Below are positions 9,258 through 17,196 of a DNA stretch of 64,000 bases, one piece after another. This stretch comes from an uncultured Oscillibacter sp. Its GTDB lineage: Bacteria; Bacillota; Clostridia; Oscillospirales; Oscillospiraceae. Within the stretch, counting starts at the first letter, position 1. The number at the start of each line of letters is the position of its first letter. The position numbers and the translations under genes are program-made. The notes under the pieces were generated by a model, which saw only the letters and a program-made list of their open reading frames with translations, was not told where the DNA came from and made no database searches. The DNA is taken from assembly GCA_910585245.1 (NCBI GenBank), contig CAJUCO010000001.1, positions 62,001-126,000 of the forward strand. The letters run 5' to 3'.

Positions 9258-9542
9258 GAGGGGTGGAAACTTGTCATTGTCCGGCGTCTAAAAGACGAGT
9301 CTCATTTCTATAATGATTGGATTGAGAAGCTGAACCCGGAGAGCTCGGATAACCGGAAGTTGATGCCTGCCATTTGACCTGAAGTGCCGACGATAGAAGG
9401 CGTGAAAAGGGAGTTTCCTTAACACCTTATCAGCCCGGGCACTTTGGAAAACACGATTAAATTCTATGGAAAAAGACGTGCAAACCGTTGCCTGGGAGCC
9501 GGACTTTCCAAAGGCTCTCCGATTTGCTGGAAAGGGAGACAT
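9258..9542 (+). other. Gap after tgt with short coding-like remnants
   Basis: No complete gene is visible. One frame from about 9264 reads KLVIVRRLKDESHFYNDWIE and stops after ~40 codons, and another from 9466 reads MEKDVQTVAWEPDFPKALRF and stops at 9543. Both have protein-like composition but no good ribosome site, so they may be remnants of a decayed gene. Confidence 0.35.
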
Positions 9543-10172
9543 ATGAAGCATCCTTGGGAGGCGATTTCTCTAGAGGACTATGAGGCGCACATGAAGCTTG
9601 ATTCCCTCAAGCAGCTTCAGACGCTGAACGAGATGATGAAAGACCAGTTTGCCGCATATCCGGTTTCCAGGGTTATGATTTTAGGTCTGGCAGGGGGAAA
9701 CGGCTTGGAGCATATTGCCAAGGAGCGGTTTGAAAGGGTATACGGAGTGGACGTCAATGCCGCTTATTTGGAGGAGGCAGCCCGCCGGTATCCCAGTCTG
9801 GCCGGTGTTTTGGAGTGTCTGGCGGTGGATTTGAGGGAGAAACCTTGCCGCCTGCCGGAGGCGGAATTGGTTGTTGCGAATCTGCTCATTGAATATATAG
9901 GATGCACGTGTTTTCAAAAGGTGATACGGCGTGTGAGACCGTCGTTTGTCTCGTGCGTGATTCAAAGGAATGAGGAAGCGGGGTGGGTGTCGGACTCACC
10001 GTATTTGCGTGTGTTTGACGTTTTGGAACAGCTGCACCGCCAAGTGGAGGCGGCGGAGCTGGAAGCGGCTATGTTTGAAATCGGTTATCGGGCCGCCGGT
10101 ACGTTGGAGCGCGGACTTCCAAACGGGAAAAAATTTCTGCGGATGGATTTTGAGCGGAGGCTTCCGGCGTGA
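9543..10172 (+). CDS. Class I SAM-dependent methyltransferase
   Basis: The ~209-residue protein has a Rossmann methyltransferase pattern: the glycine loop ILGLAGGNGLEHI (~40-52), an acidic end of strand 2 (VYGVDVNAAYLE) and VVANLLIEYIG. Substrate is not predictable. I chose the internal ATG (MKHPWEAIS) because AAGGGAG precedes it; a start 33 codons upstream would add a residue stretch without similarity to methyltransferases. A strong bidirectional hairpin follows. Confidence 0.82.
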   Translation: MKHPWEAISLEDYEAHMKLDSLKQLQTLNEMMKDQFAAYPVSRVMILGLAGGNGLEHIAKERFERVYGVDVNAAYLEEAARRYPSLAGVLECLAVDLREKPCRLPEAELVVANLLIEYIGCTCFQKVIRRVRPSFVSCVIQRNEEAGWVSDSPYLRVFDVLEQLHRQVEAAELEAAMFEIGYRAAGTLERGLPNGKKFLRMDFERRLPA

Positions 10173-10210
10173 GGAGGGGAACGCGCCTGATTTCCAAAGG
10201 CGTTTCAGAT

Positions 10211-10250
10211 GAGAAAAGACTCCCGGACTTTCGTCCGGGAGTCTTTTCTC
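10211..10250. terminator. Perfect 18-bp bidirectional terminator
   Basis: GAGAAAAGACTCCCGGAC (10211-10228) pairs perfectly with 10233-10250 around the loop TTTC. T-rich arms on both sides suit termination of both the methyltransferase gene and the convergent rpmB. Confidence 0.9.
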
Positions 10251-10262
10251 GTTCTCATCTCA

Positions 10263-10451
10263 TTAGACCGCTCTGGTAACCTTGCCGGAGCGCATACACC
10301 GGGTACAGACATACACGTGGCGAGGGGAACCATCCACAATCGCCTTGACGCGTTTCACGTTGGGCTTCCAGGGACGGTTGGAACGCCGGTGAGAGTGAGA
10401 GACCTGAATGCCAAAGGTCACGCCTTTGCCGCAATACTCGCACTTAGCCAT
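10263..10451 (-). CDS. rpmB: Ribosomal protein bL28
   Basis: The 62-residue protein starts MAKCEYCGKGVTFGIQVSHS and contains the family stretch NRPWKPNVKRVKA followed by VCTRCMRSGKV. The two CxxC pairs mark the zinc form. The start ATG has a GGGGAGGTGCA ribosome site. It is monocistronic, with its own promoter 60 bp upstream. Confidence 0.97.
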   Translation of the reverse strand: MAKCEYCGKGVTFGIQVSHSHRRSNRPWKPNVKRVKAIVDGSPRHVYVCTRCMRSGKVTRAV

Positions 10452-10508
10452 CCATTGCACCTCCCCGCTGTCGCATAGTACGTGCGTATTTTCATAAGCA
10501 CGAGTGTT

Positions 10509-10537
10509 ATAATAACAGAATCTATCGAAAAATGCAA
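10509..10537 (-). promoter_or_regulatory. Promoter of rpmB
   Basis: On the minus strand TTGCAT (10532-10537) and TATTAT (10509-10514) are 17 bases apart, just upstream of rpmB. Confidence 0.65.
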
Positions 10538-10604
10538 GAAGAATTTTCAAAAAAACTGAAGTTTTTTTGCGGCGAATTCCTCGCCATCTTCTGCGCCGAA
10601 GGTG

Positions 10605-10633
10605 TTGCGGAATTGAAAGAGTTCATATATAAT
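10605..10633 (+). promoter_or_regulatory. Promoter of the hprK operon
   Basis: TTGCGG (10605-10610) and TATAAT (10628-10633) are 17 bases apart, 70 bp upstream of hprK. No other strong promoter is visible before whiA, so it may drive the whole hprK-glk-murB-rapZ-yvcK-whiA series. Confidence 0.7.
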
Positions 10634-10703
10634 GAAAACGGACGCGTCATGGACGCAAAAACCAAGGACGTCCGGCCCCTCTGCCGGAAAAAGGAGAGAC
10701 GTC

Positions 10704-11633
10704 ATGCGTGAAAACGGTTTAAAGGTAAAGGATTTTGTGTCCCTTTTTAATTTGGAAGTCTTGAACCGGGGCAGCGATTTTGATAGCGCGTTGCTGACGG
10801 TGCCGGATTTAAACCGGCCCGGCCTCCAATTCCACAGCTTTTATGACTATTTCGACCCTTGCCGTCTCCAGGTTATCGGCAAGGCGGAGGTCACCTATCT
10901 TCGGGGGCTTAGCGACGCCCAGCGCCGCAAGTGTTTTGACGACCTTTTTCTTTATGATATTCCCGCCCTGGTCATTGCCCGGAGTCTGGACTGCTTCCCG
11001 GAGTGCGTCGAAAGCGCTGTGGAACACCAGAAGACCCTGCTGCGGACCAGCGAGGTAACGGTGGCCTTTACCAGCCGGACCATTGAATACCTAAACCGGG
11101 TTCTGGCCCCGTGCATCACCCGCCACGGAGTCCTGTTGGACATCTATGGCGAGGGCGTCATGATCACCGGCGATTCCGGCGTGGGCAAAAGCGAATCGGC
11201 CATTGAGCTTATCATGCGGGGCCACAGGTTGGTGGCCGACGACGCGGTGGAGCTTCGTCGGGTCTCCGGCCGTCTTATGGGCACCGCGCCGGAGGTGATT
11301 CGGAATTACATTGAGTTGCGGGGCATTGGCGTAATCAATGTGCAACAGCTCTTCGGTGTCCGGGCCATCAAGGACGAGGCGCCGCTGGACATGGTGGTGA
11401 ACTTCGAACCCTGGGACAGCCAGAAGTTTTATGACCGCTTGGGCATTGAGGACCACTATGTGGACATTCTGGATATTCAGGTACCTATCATCACCATCCC
11501 GGTGCGCCCGGGGCGGAACTTGGCGAGCATCGTGGAGGTGGCGGCCATGAACAACCGGCACCGGAAGCTGGGGTACAACGCGGCCCAGGAGCTGGCCCAG
11601 AAAGTGGATGCCCGGGCGGACGGAAAGCTGTAA
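10704..11633 (+). CDS. hprK: HPr kinase/phosphorylase
   Basis: HprK phosphorylates and dephosphorylates Ser46 of HPr, the central signal of carbon catabolite control in Firmicutes. The 309-residue protein has the Walker A loop GDSGVGKS (~156-163), the upstream catalytic RHG (H141) and the HprK signature ELRGIGVINVQQLFG. The ATG was chosen because AAAAAGGAGAG precedes it. It is followed 12 bp later by glk, a sugar kinase gene. Confidence 0.97.
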   Translation: MRENGLKVKDFVSLFNLEVLNRGSDFDSALLTVPDLNRPGLQFHSFYDYFDPCRLQVIGKAEVTYLRGLSDAQRRKCFDDLFLYDIPALVIARSLDCFPECVESAVEHQKTLLRTSEVTVAFTSRTIEYLNRVLAPCITRHGVLLDIYGEGVMITGDSGVGKSESAIELIMRGHRLVADDAVELRRVSGRLMGTAPEVIRNYIELRGIGVINVQQLFGVRAIKDEAPLDMVVNFEPWDSQKFYDRLGIEDHYVDILDIQVPIITIPVRPGRNLASIVEVAAMNNRHRKLGYNAAQELAQKVDARADGKL

Positions 11634-11645
11634 GGAGGAAGGACC

Positions 11646-12560
11646 ATGTACATTGGTATTGACGTAGGCGGAACAAATCTGAAAGCCGGACTTGTGGACG
11701 AGGCAGGCAATATTGTAAAAGTGGAACGGGTTCCCCTGGATTTCCAAGGGCCGGAGCATTTCGCAAAGACCCTGGCGGAGCTGGCTTCAAAGGTGATGCA
11801 GGAAAAAGTCCGGTGGGTGGGCGTGGGCCTTCCCGGCGCGGTGGACGGGGGAGACGTGCTCTTCACCACCAACATCCCCATGGAAAACGTCCCGCTGGAA
11901 CAGCTGTTCCGCAAGCATTTGGATCTTCCACTTTTGCTTGGCAACGACGCGGATTGCGCAGCTGTGGGAGAGTTCTTTCGGGGTGCGGGGCAGGGAACGC
12001 GGGACTTTGCCGTCATCACCCTGGGCACCGGCGTGGGAGCGGGGATTATTGTGGATGGAAGACTCCGAGGGGGGCTTGCCTCCAGCGAGGCGGGACACAT
12101 GGTCATCTGCCGGGACGGTGAGCCCTGCAACTGCGGACGGCAGGGCTGCTGGGAGCGTTACGCTTCCGCCACCGGCTTAATCCAGCAGACAAAGCGGGCT
12201 ATGGAGGCCCATCCGGAGAGTACCCTCCACCAGTTTGCCGCCAAAGGCGGCGTAGAAGGCCGGACGGCCTTTCAGGCGGCGGAGGCCGGGGATGAGACCG
12301 CCCTGGGGGTTTGCCGGGACTATGTGGACTATCTAGCCGGCGGACTGGCCAGCCTCATCAACATTTTGCGCCCTGAGGCGGTGGCCATTGGAGGCGGCGT
12401 GGCCGCCGCGCCGGAGCGGTTGCTGCTGGAACCTTTGCGGGAGGCTGTGGCGCGGGAGAGCTTCTCCCGTCACGGTGGCCGGAGCACCAAAATTCTCCCG
12501 GCGGAGCTGGGAAACGACGCGGGCATTATCGGCGCGGCCATGTTGGGCCGGGTGATGTGA
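11646..12560 (+). CDS. glk: ROK-family glucokinase
   Basis: ROK-family sugar kinases phosphorylate glucose or related hexoses using ATP. The 304-residue protein starts with the phosphate-binding loop IGIDVGGTNLKAG, has the second loop TLGTGVGAGIIVDG and the ROK zinc motif CNCGRQGCWERYAS. Its length matches Firmicute glucokinases. Substrate identity (glucose rather than N-acetylmannosamine) is inferred from overall resemblance and its place beside hprK. Confidence 0.9.
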   Translation: MYIGIDVGGTNLKAGLVDEAGNIVKVERVPLDFQGPEHFAKTLAELASKVMQEKVRWVGVGLPGAVDGGDVLFTTNIPMENVPLEQLFRKHLDLPLLLGNDADCAAVGEFFRGAGQGTRDFAVITLGTGVGAGIIVDGRLRGGLASSEAGHMVICRDGEPCNCGRQGCWERYASATGLIQQTKRAMEAHPESTLHQFAAKGGVEGRTAFQAAEAGDETALGVCRDYVDYLAGGLASLINILRPEAVAIGGGVAAAPERLLLEPLREAVARESFSRHGGRSTKILPAELGNDAGIIGAAMLGRVM

Positions 12561-12587
12561 GTATCTTCAAAACAGGGAGGCCCTTCC

Positions 12588-13505
12588 ATGGACTGGGTGA
12601 CATGGTTTGACAAACAGATAGAGGACTATCTGCCGGATGTGCAGGTTTTGAGAGAGGAGCCTATGGCGAGACACACCTCTTTCCGTGTGGGCGGCCCGGC
12701 GAAGCGGATGGCCTTCCCGGAGACGGGGGAGCAGCTGGTGCTGCTCTTGTCCATGGCGCGGGAGGGGGGGGCCAGACCCTTCATTCTCGGTAACGGGACG
12801 AATCTGCTGGCCCCGGATGAAGAGCTAGACCGCTTGGTGATCAAGACTTCAGGTCTTTGCCGTTTGGAGATGGGGGAGGAGCCGGACACGATCCTTGCCG
12901 GATCAGGTGTCTCTCTGGCGCGGCTGGGGGACTTTGCCTGCAAGCGGGGATTGACAGGGCTGGAATTTGCCCACGGCATCCCCGGCACGGTAGGCGGCGG
13001 TGTGTGCATGAATGCCGGAGCCTACGGCGGGGAGCTGAGACAGGTGACCGCCAGCGTGTCGGCGCTGTTTCCGGAGGAGGGCGTAAATGTTCTCTCCGGA
13101 GAGGAATTGGCCTTTGGTTACCGCAGGAGTTTTCTGACGGACCGGCCGGAAGCGGTGGTATTGCACGCGGTATTTCGGCTGAGCCCCGGGGACCCGGAGG
13201 CGATTCGAGAGACCATGCGGGACCTGATGAGCCGCCGGAAGGCCAGCCAGCCCCTGGAGTGGCCCAGCGCGGGAAGCACCTTCAAGCGTCCGGAGGGCCA
13301 TTTCGCCGGGACTCTGATTGACCAGTGTGGATTAAAGGGCCTGACAGTAGGCGGGGCCCAGGTCAGCGAAAAGCACGCGGGCTTTGTCATCAACCGGGGC
13401 GGGGCCACCTGTGCCGATATCAAAGAGCTGATTCGGCAGGTACAGGAGGCCGTCTTTGAAAAGACCGGCGTCCGGCTGGAGCCGGAGGTTAAGTTTGTGA
13501 AGTAA
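12588..13505 (+). CDS. murB: UDP-N-acetylenolpyruvoylglucosamine reductase
   Basis: MurB reduces UDP-enolpyruvyl-GlcNAc to UDP-MurNAc with FAD and NADPH, early in peptidoglycan synthesis. The 305-residue protein has the FAD-binding stretch FILGNGTNLL, the GIPGTVGGGVCMNAGAYG loop and the C-terminal WPSAGSTFKRP/LIDQCGLKG region carrying the catalytic serine. The short, type IIa-like length suits clostridia. Next to rapZ, the arrangement common in Firmicutes. Confidence 0.97.
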   Translation: MDWVTWFDKQIEDYLPDVQVLREEPMARHTSFRVGGPAKRMAFPETGEQLVLLLSMAREGGARPFILGNGTNLLAPDEELDRLVIKTSGLCRLEMGEEPDTILAGSGVSLARLGDFACKRGLTGLEFAHGIPGTVGGGVCMNAGAYGGELRQVTASVSALFPEEGVNVLSGEELAFGYRRSFLTDRPEAVVLHAVFRLSPGDPEAIRETMRDLMSRRKASQPLEWPSAGSTFKRPEGHFAGTLIDQCGLKGLTVGGAQVSEKHAGFVINRGGATCADIKELIRQVQEAVFEKTGVRLEPEVKFVK

Positions 13506-13519
13506 GGGAGGGATGTCCC

Positions 13520-14383
13520 ATGGAAATTCTGATCATTTCCGGCTTGTCCGGCGGAGGGAAAAGTAAGGCGGCCTCCTTTTTGGAGGACAGCGGCTTTTAT
13601 ATTGTGGACAATATGCCCGCCGCCATGATTCTAAAATTTGCGGAGTTCTGTGCCGGGGGCGGCGGGCGGTACGCCCGTGTGGCCCTGGTGTACGACGTGC
13701 GGACGGCGGAGTCCTTCCATGAGCTGTTCGACGTGCTGGATAAATTGAAGGGAATGGAGGGCGTCTGCCGGATGCTGTTTCTGGACGCCTCTCCGGCGGC
13801 CATTATCAAGCGGTACAAGGAGACCCGGCGGCGCCACCCCTTAGAGAAGGAGACGGACTCTCTGGAGGAGGCTGTGGAGAAGGAACGGGAGCTGATGCTT
13901 CCGGTGAAACAGCGGGCGGATTTTGTCATTGACACCACCCGTCTTTCCACGGCCAAGTTGCGGCGGGAACTGCTGCGCATCTTCAACGGCGAGGGGGAGC
14001 AGGCGGGCATGACGGTAAGCGTCACGTCCTTCGGCTTCAAGTACGGTCTCCCACTGGAGGCCGACCTAGTGCTGGACGTGCGGTTCATGCCCAACCCCTT
14101 TTATATTGAGGAGCTGCGCCACCAGACCGGCCTGGATAAGCCGGTGGCGGATTACGTTTTCAGCTTCCAGCAGACCCACGATTTTCTCCAGAAGGTGGAG
14201 GATCTACTGGGCTTTACCCTGCCGCTTTACGCGGAGGAGGGGAAGACAGGATTGGTCATCGCCGTGGGCTGTACCGGAGGGCATCACCGTTCTGTGGCCA
14301 TCGCCCATGCCTTGACGGAGTTTATCCGCGGGCAGGGCTATCCGGTAATGGAACACCACCGGGACATGGAAAGAGCTGTTTAA
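13520..14383 (+). CDS. rapZ: RNase adapter/nucleotide-binding protein RapZ (YvcJ)
   Basis: RapZ/YvcJ proteins are P-loop NTPases; the E. coli member controls glucosamine-6-phosphate synthase through sRNA turnover, while YvcJ affects competence in Bacillus. The 287-residue protein begins with the Walker A loop ISGLSGGGKS and ends with the conserved AVGCTGGHHRSVAIA motif. The rapZ-yvcK-whiA order is standard in Firmicutes. Confidence 0.96.
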   Translation: MEILIISGLSGGGKSKAASFLEDSGFYIVDNMPAAMILKFAEFCAGGGGRYARVALVYDVRTAESFHELFDVLDKLKGMEGVCRMLFLDASPAAIIKRYKETRRRHPLEKETDSLEEAVEKERELMLPVKQRADFVIDTTRLSTAKLRRELLRIFNGEGEQAGMTVSVTSFGFKYGLPLEADLVLDVRFMPNPFYIEELRHQTGLDKPVADYVFSFQQTHDFLQKVEDLLGFTLPLYAEEGKTGLVIAVGCTGGHHRSVAIAHALTEFIRGQGYPVMEHHRDMERAV

Positions 14384-14400
14384 GCCGGAAAGGAACGCCC

Positions 14401-15429
14401 ATGGAATACCGACCTTACCGCGTCCCCCGGAAGCACGGCCCCCGAATCGCCGTCATTGGCGGCGGACACGGATTGTCCAATATGTTGCGGGGGCTAAAGG
14501 ATTATACGGAAAACCTCTCCGCCATTGTCACGGTGGCGGACGACGGCGGCGGTTCTGGCGCCTTGCGCCAAGACTTGGGGATGCCCCCGCCGGGAGATAT
14601 CCGGAACTGCCTGGTGGCCCTGGCCAATACGGAGCCGCTGATGAAGCAGATGATGGATTACCGCTTTCAGGAGGGAAGTCTGGCGGGACAGAGTTTTGGA
14701 AACCTCTTTCTCGCGGCGCTAAACGGCATTTCTCCCAGTTTTGACTCGGCCGTCCGGCGCATGAGCGAGGTGCTGGCCATTACCGGACGGGTCTTGCCCG
14801 TCACCACCGCCGATGTGCAGTTGGAGGCGGAGTTTGAAAACGGAGCCAGCGTCGTGGGGGAGTCCAAAATCTTCCACTGCAAGAAAAAAGAGGATTGCAG
14901 GATTACCAAGGTGCGGCTGCTGCCGGAGCATCCCAAGGCTCTGCCGGAGGCGCTTACCGCCATTCGTGAGGCGGATATGGTTGTCCTGGGGCCGGGGAGT
15001 CTCTACACCAGCATAATCCCAAACCTTCTGGTGGACGGCATTGTGGAGGCCATTCAACATTCCTCCGCTTTGAAAATTTATGTCTGCAACGTTATGACAC
15101 AAGAGGGAGAAACGGAGGGCTACACCGCCTCGGATCACGTCGCGGCGCTGTTTCAGCACTCGGTGAAGGGATTGTTCCACCTTTGCCTGGTGAACTCCTC
15201 GCCCATTCCCCAGGATGTGGCGGACCGCTATGCCCAGGAGGGAGCGGAGCTTTTGCGCTATGATACGGACCGGTGCGCCGCCCTGGGGGTAGAGCTGATC
15301 AGCCGCCCTGTGGCAATGGTACAAGACGGTTTCGTCCGACACCACCCTGATAAGCTGGCTCAGGAATTGATCTTACTTCATGCGGAGCGAAATGTCCGCA
15401 TTGCCGGAGGGCGCTACCGGACGGAGTAA
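14401..15429 (+). CDS. yvcK: YvcK/CofD-like gluconeogenesis factor
   Basis: YvcK is a CofD-like nucleotide-sugar-binding protein needed for growth on gluconeogenic substrates and for correct wall-enzyme placement. The 342-residue protein begins with IAVIGGGHGLSNMLRGLK and continues VTVADDGGGSGALR, both family hallmarks, followed by PPGDIRNCLVALA. The product VVLGPGSLYTSIIPNLLV is also typical. Confidence 0.96.
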   Translation: MEYRPYRVPRKHGPRIAVIGGGHGLSNMLRGLKDYTENLSAIVTVADDGGGSGALRQDLGMPPPGDIRNCLVALANTEPLMKQMMDYRFQEGSLAGQSFGNLFLAALNGISPSFDSAVRRMSEVLAITGRVLPVTTADVQLEAEFENGASVVGESKIFHCKKKEDCRITKVRLLPEHPKALPEALTAIREADMVVLGPGSLYTSIIPNLLVDGIVEAIQHSSALKIYVCNVMTQEGETEGYTASDHVAALFQHSVKGLFHLCLVNSSPIPQDVADRYAQEGAELLRYDTDRCAALGVELISRPVAMVQDGFVRHHPDKLAQELILLHAERNVRIAGGRYRTE

Positions 15430-15470
15430 GGTATCTTCCTTTACATGAACTGGAAAAAGGAGGGTTTTTG

Positions 15471-16382
15471 TTGTCCTTTTCCTTTGAAACAAAAAACGAA
15501 CTGTGCAAGCTGCCGGTCCAGCGGCGTTGTTGTGCCCAGGCGGAGGCCTACGGGATTTTACTCTACTGTCACACCTTCACCTCTTCCGAGGTCCGGATTA
15601 TCACGGAAAATTCCAACTTTGCCCTCCGTCTACCCCGGCTATTCCAGCGGGCCTTTGATCTTGGCTTCGACCGCCAGCCGGACATATCCGCCGGGGAATC
15701 TCCGGCGGGAAAGCTGGTTTTTCAGATTACGGAGAGGGAAAAGTTAGACCATATCATTGATCTTTTGGGTTATGATCCCCGGCAGAGTCTGGCGCTTCAT
15801 ATCAATTTCGCCATGGTGGAGGAGGAGTGTTGCCGGGCGGCCTTCCTCCGGGGCTGCTTTTTCGCCGGGGGAAGCATTACGGACCCCGCCAAGCGTTATC
15901 ATCTGGAACTGACCAGCTCCCATCTCCAGGCCAGCCGGGAATTGGAGGTGCTTCTCCGAGAGAGTGGCTATCCCCCTAAGAGCGTCACTCGAAACGGCAG
16001 CTCCGTCACATATTTTAAGCAGAGTGACCAGATTGAGGATTTTCTCACCCTCATCGGCGCGCCGGTAGCGGCCATGCGGATTATGTCCACCAAGCTGGAG
16101 AAGGGCATCCGCAACAGCGTGAACCGGCGTCTGAACTGTGACAGCGCCAATTTGGACAAGGCGGTGGAGGCCGCCCAAAGTCAGGGAGCGGCCATTCGAA
16201 AGCTGGAGGAGGCGGGACGGCTCAGGAAGCTGCCGGACAAGCTCCGGGAAACGGCGGCTTTGCGGTTGGAATATCCGGAGTTGAGTTTGTCGGAGTTGGC
16301 GGAGATGTTTGACCCGCCTGTGACGAAATCCTGCTTGAACCACCGCTTGCGCAAGCTGGTGGAGCTGGCGGAGGAACGTTGA
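15471..16382 (+). CDS. whiA: DNA-binding protein WhiA, TTG start
   Basis: WhiA is a conserved regulator combining a LAGLIDADG-like N-terminus with a C-terminal helix-turn-helix; it affects division and sporulation. The N-terminus reads LSFSFETKNELCKLPVQRRC, the middle contains FLRGCFFAGGSITDP (LAGLIDADG-like), and the C-terminus has LSELAEMFDPPVTKSCLNHR (the helix-turn-helix). No ATG is available: two adjacent TTG codons (15468, 15471) follow AAGGAGGG, and the second has better spacing. Confidence 0.95.
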   Translation: MSFSFETKNELCKLPVQRRCCAQAEAYGILLYCHTFTSSEVRIITENSNFALRLPRLFQRAFDLGFDRQPDISAGESPAGKLVFQITEREKLDHIIDLLGYDPRQSLALHINFAMVEEECCRAAFLRGCFFAGGSITDPAKRYHLELTSSHLQASRELEVLLRESGYPPKSVTRNGSSVTYFKQSDQIEDFLTLIGAPVAAMRIMSTKLEKGIRNSVNRRLNCDSANLDKAVEAAQSQGAAIRKLEEAGRLRKLPDKLRETAALRLEYPELSLSELAEMFDPPVTKSCLNHRLRKLVELAEER

Positions 16383-16433
16383 GCAAACAGTATTTTGAAT
16401 ATATGAATATATGGATAAAGGAGATGGAACGCC

Positions 16434-16724
16434 ATGAAAAAGCCGAAATGCTTCCTTGCCCACAAAGTCACGCTGCTGCTGCTTGCAGTGGGGATCATTC
16501 TGGCACAGCTGATCATCTACTTCCGCCGTCAGGACCCGGGAGCGTTTCAGACAGGCGTGGCATCCCTCCTGATTCTTCCCGTATTGGCAGGGGGGCTGAT
16601 TGCCAGGAAGGGTATCGTGTGCCCTCATTGCGGTGCGCAGCTGTTCCAGGGGCGCTTTGTGCGTTTCCACTTGCCGGAGCGTTGTCCCGAGTGCAAGAAA
16701 GAACTGACAAAAGAGCAAGAATAA
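16434..16724 (+). CDS. Small membrane protein with zinc ribbon
   Basis: The 96-residue product has two hydrophobic segments (~11-29 and ~40-57) and a C-terminal zinc-ribbon-like pair CPHCGAQLF and CPECKKEL. The family is not recognised. The ribosome site GGAGATGG precedes the ATG. It lies between whiA and a DUF3788-like gene and may be read from the same transcript. Confidence 0.75.
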   Translation: MKKPKCFLAHKVTLLLLAVGIILAQLIIYFRRQDPGAFQTGVASLLILPVLAGGLIARKGIVCPHCGAQLFQGRFVRFHLPERCPECKKELTKEQE

Positions 16725-16736
16725 GGAGAACAGACA

Positions 16737-17180
16737 ATGACGGATGCCATGACCTGGACCCAGCAGTTTCCCCTGAACCGGCAGCCTGCTATGGAGGACG
16801 TTGACCGTTTTGCGGACAACCCTCTCTGGCCGGAGTTCCGGCAGTACCTGAAAGACGCCTACGGTGCGGAGCCCCGGATGGAATTCAGCCGGTGTGGCTT
16901 AGAGCCGGGGTGGAACCTGAAATTTAAAAAGGGAAGCAAGGCCCTGACCACGGTTTACCTTCGCCCGGGCTATGTGACGGCGATGATCTCCGTTGCGCCC
17001 AAGGACGAGGCCGCGGCGGAGGGGATTCTTTTGACTTGTACGGAAGCCACCCGGTCACTGTATCGACGCACGGCGTCCTCAAAAATGGGGCGCTGGCTGA
17101 TGATGGATTTGACCGCACCGGAGATTTTGGAGGATGCCAAGGCGCTCTTGGCCCTCCGGTCGAAACCGGCAAATCAATGA
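16737..17180 (+). CDS. DUF3788-like protein
   Basis: The 147-residue protein has the pattern of DUF3788: LWPEFRQYLKDAYGAEPRME near the start, then GWNLKFKKGSKALTTVYLRP and VTAMISVAPKDE. These proteins resemble small YdhG/DUF1801-type domains; function unknown. ATG is 12 bp after the previous gene with AAGGAGAAC spacing. Confidence 0.8.
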   Translation: MTDAMTWTQQFPLNRQPAMEDVDRFADNPLWPEFRQYLKDAYGAEPRMEFSRCGLEPGWNLKFKKGSKALTTVYLRPGYVTAMISVAPKDEAAAEGILLTCTEATRSLYRRTASSKMGRWLMMDLTAPEILEDAKALLALRSKPANQ

Positions 17181-17196
17181 GAGAGGGGGAGGCGTC

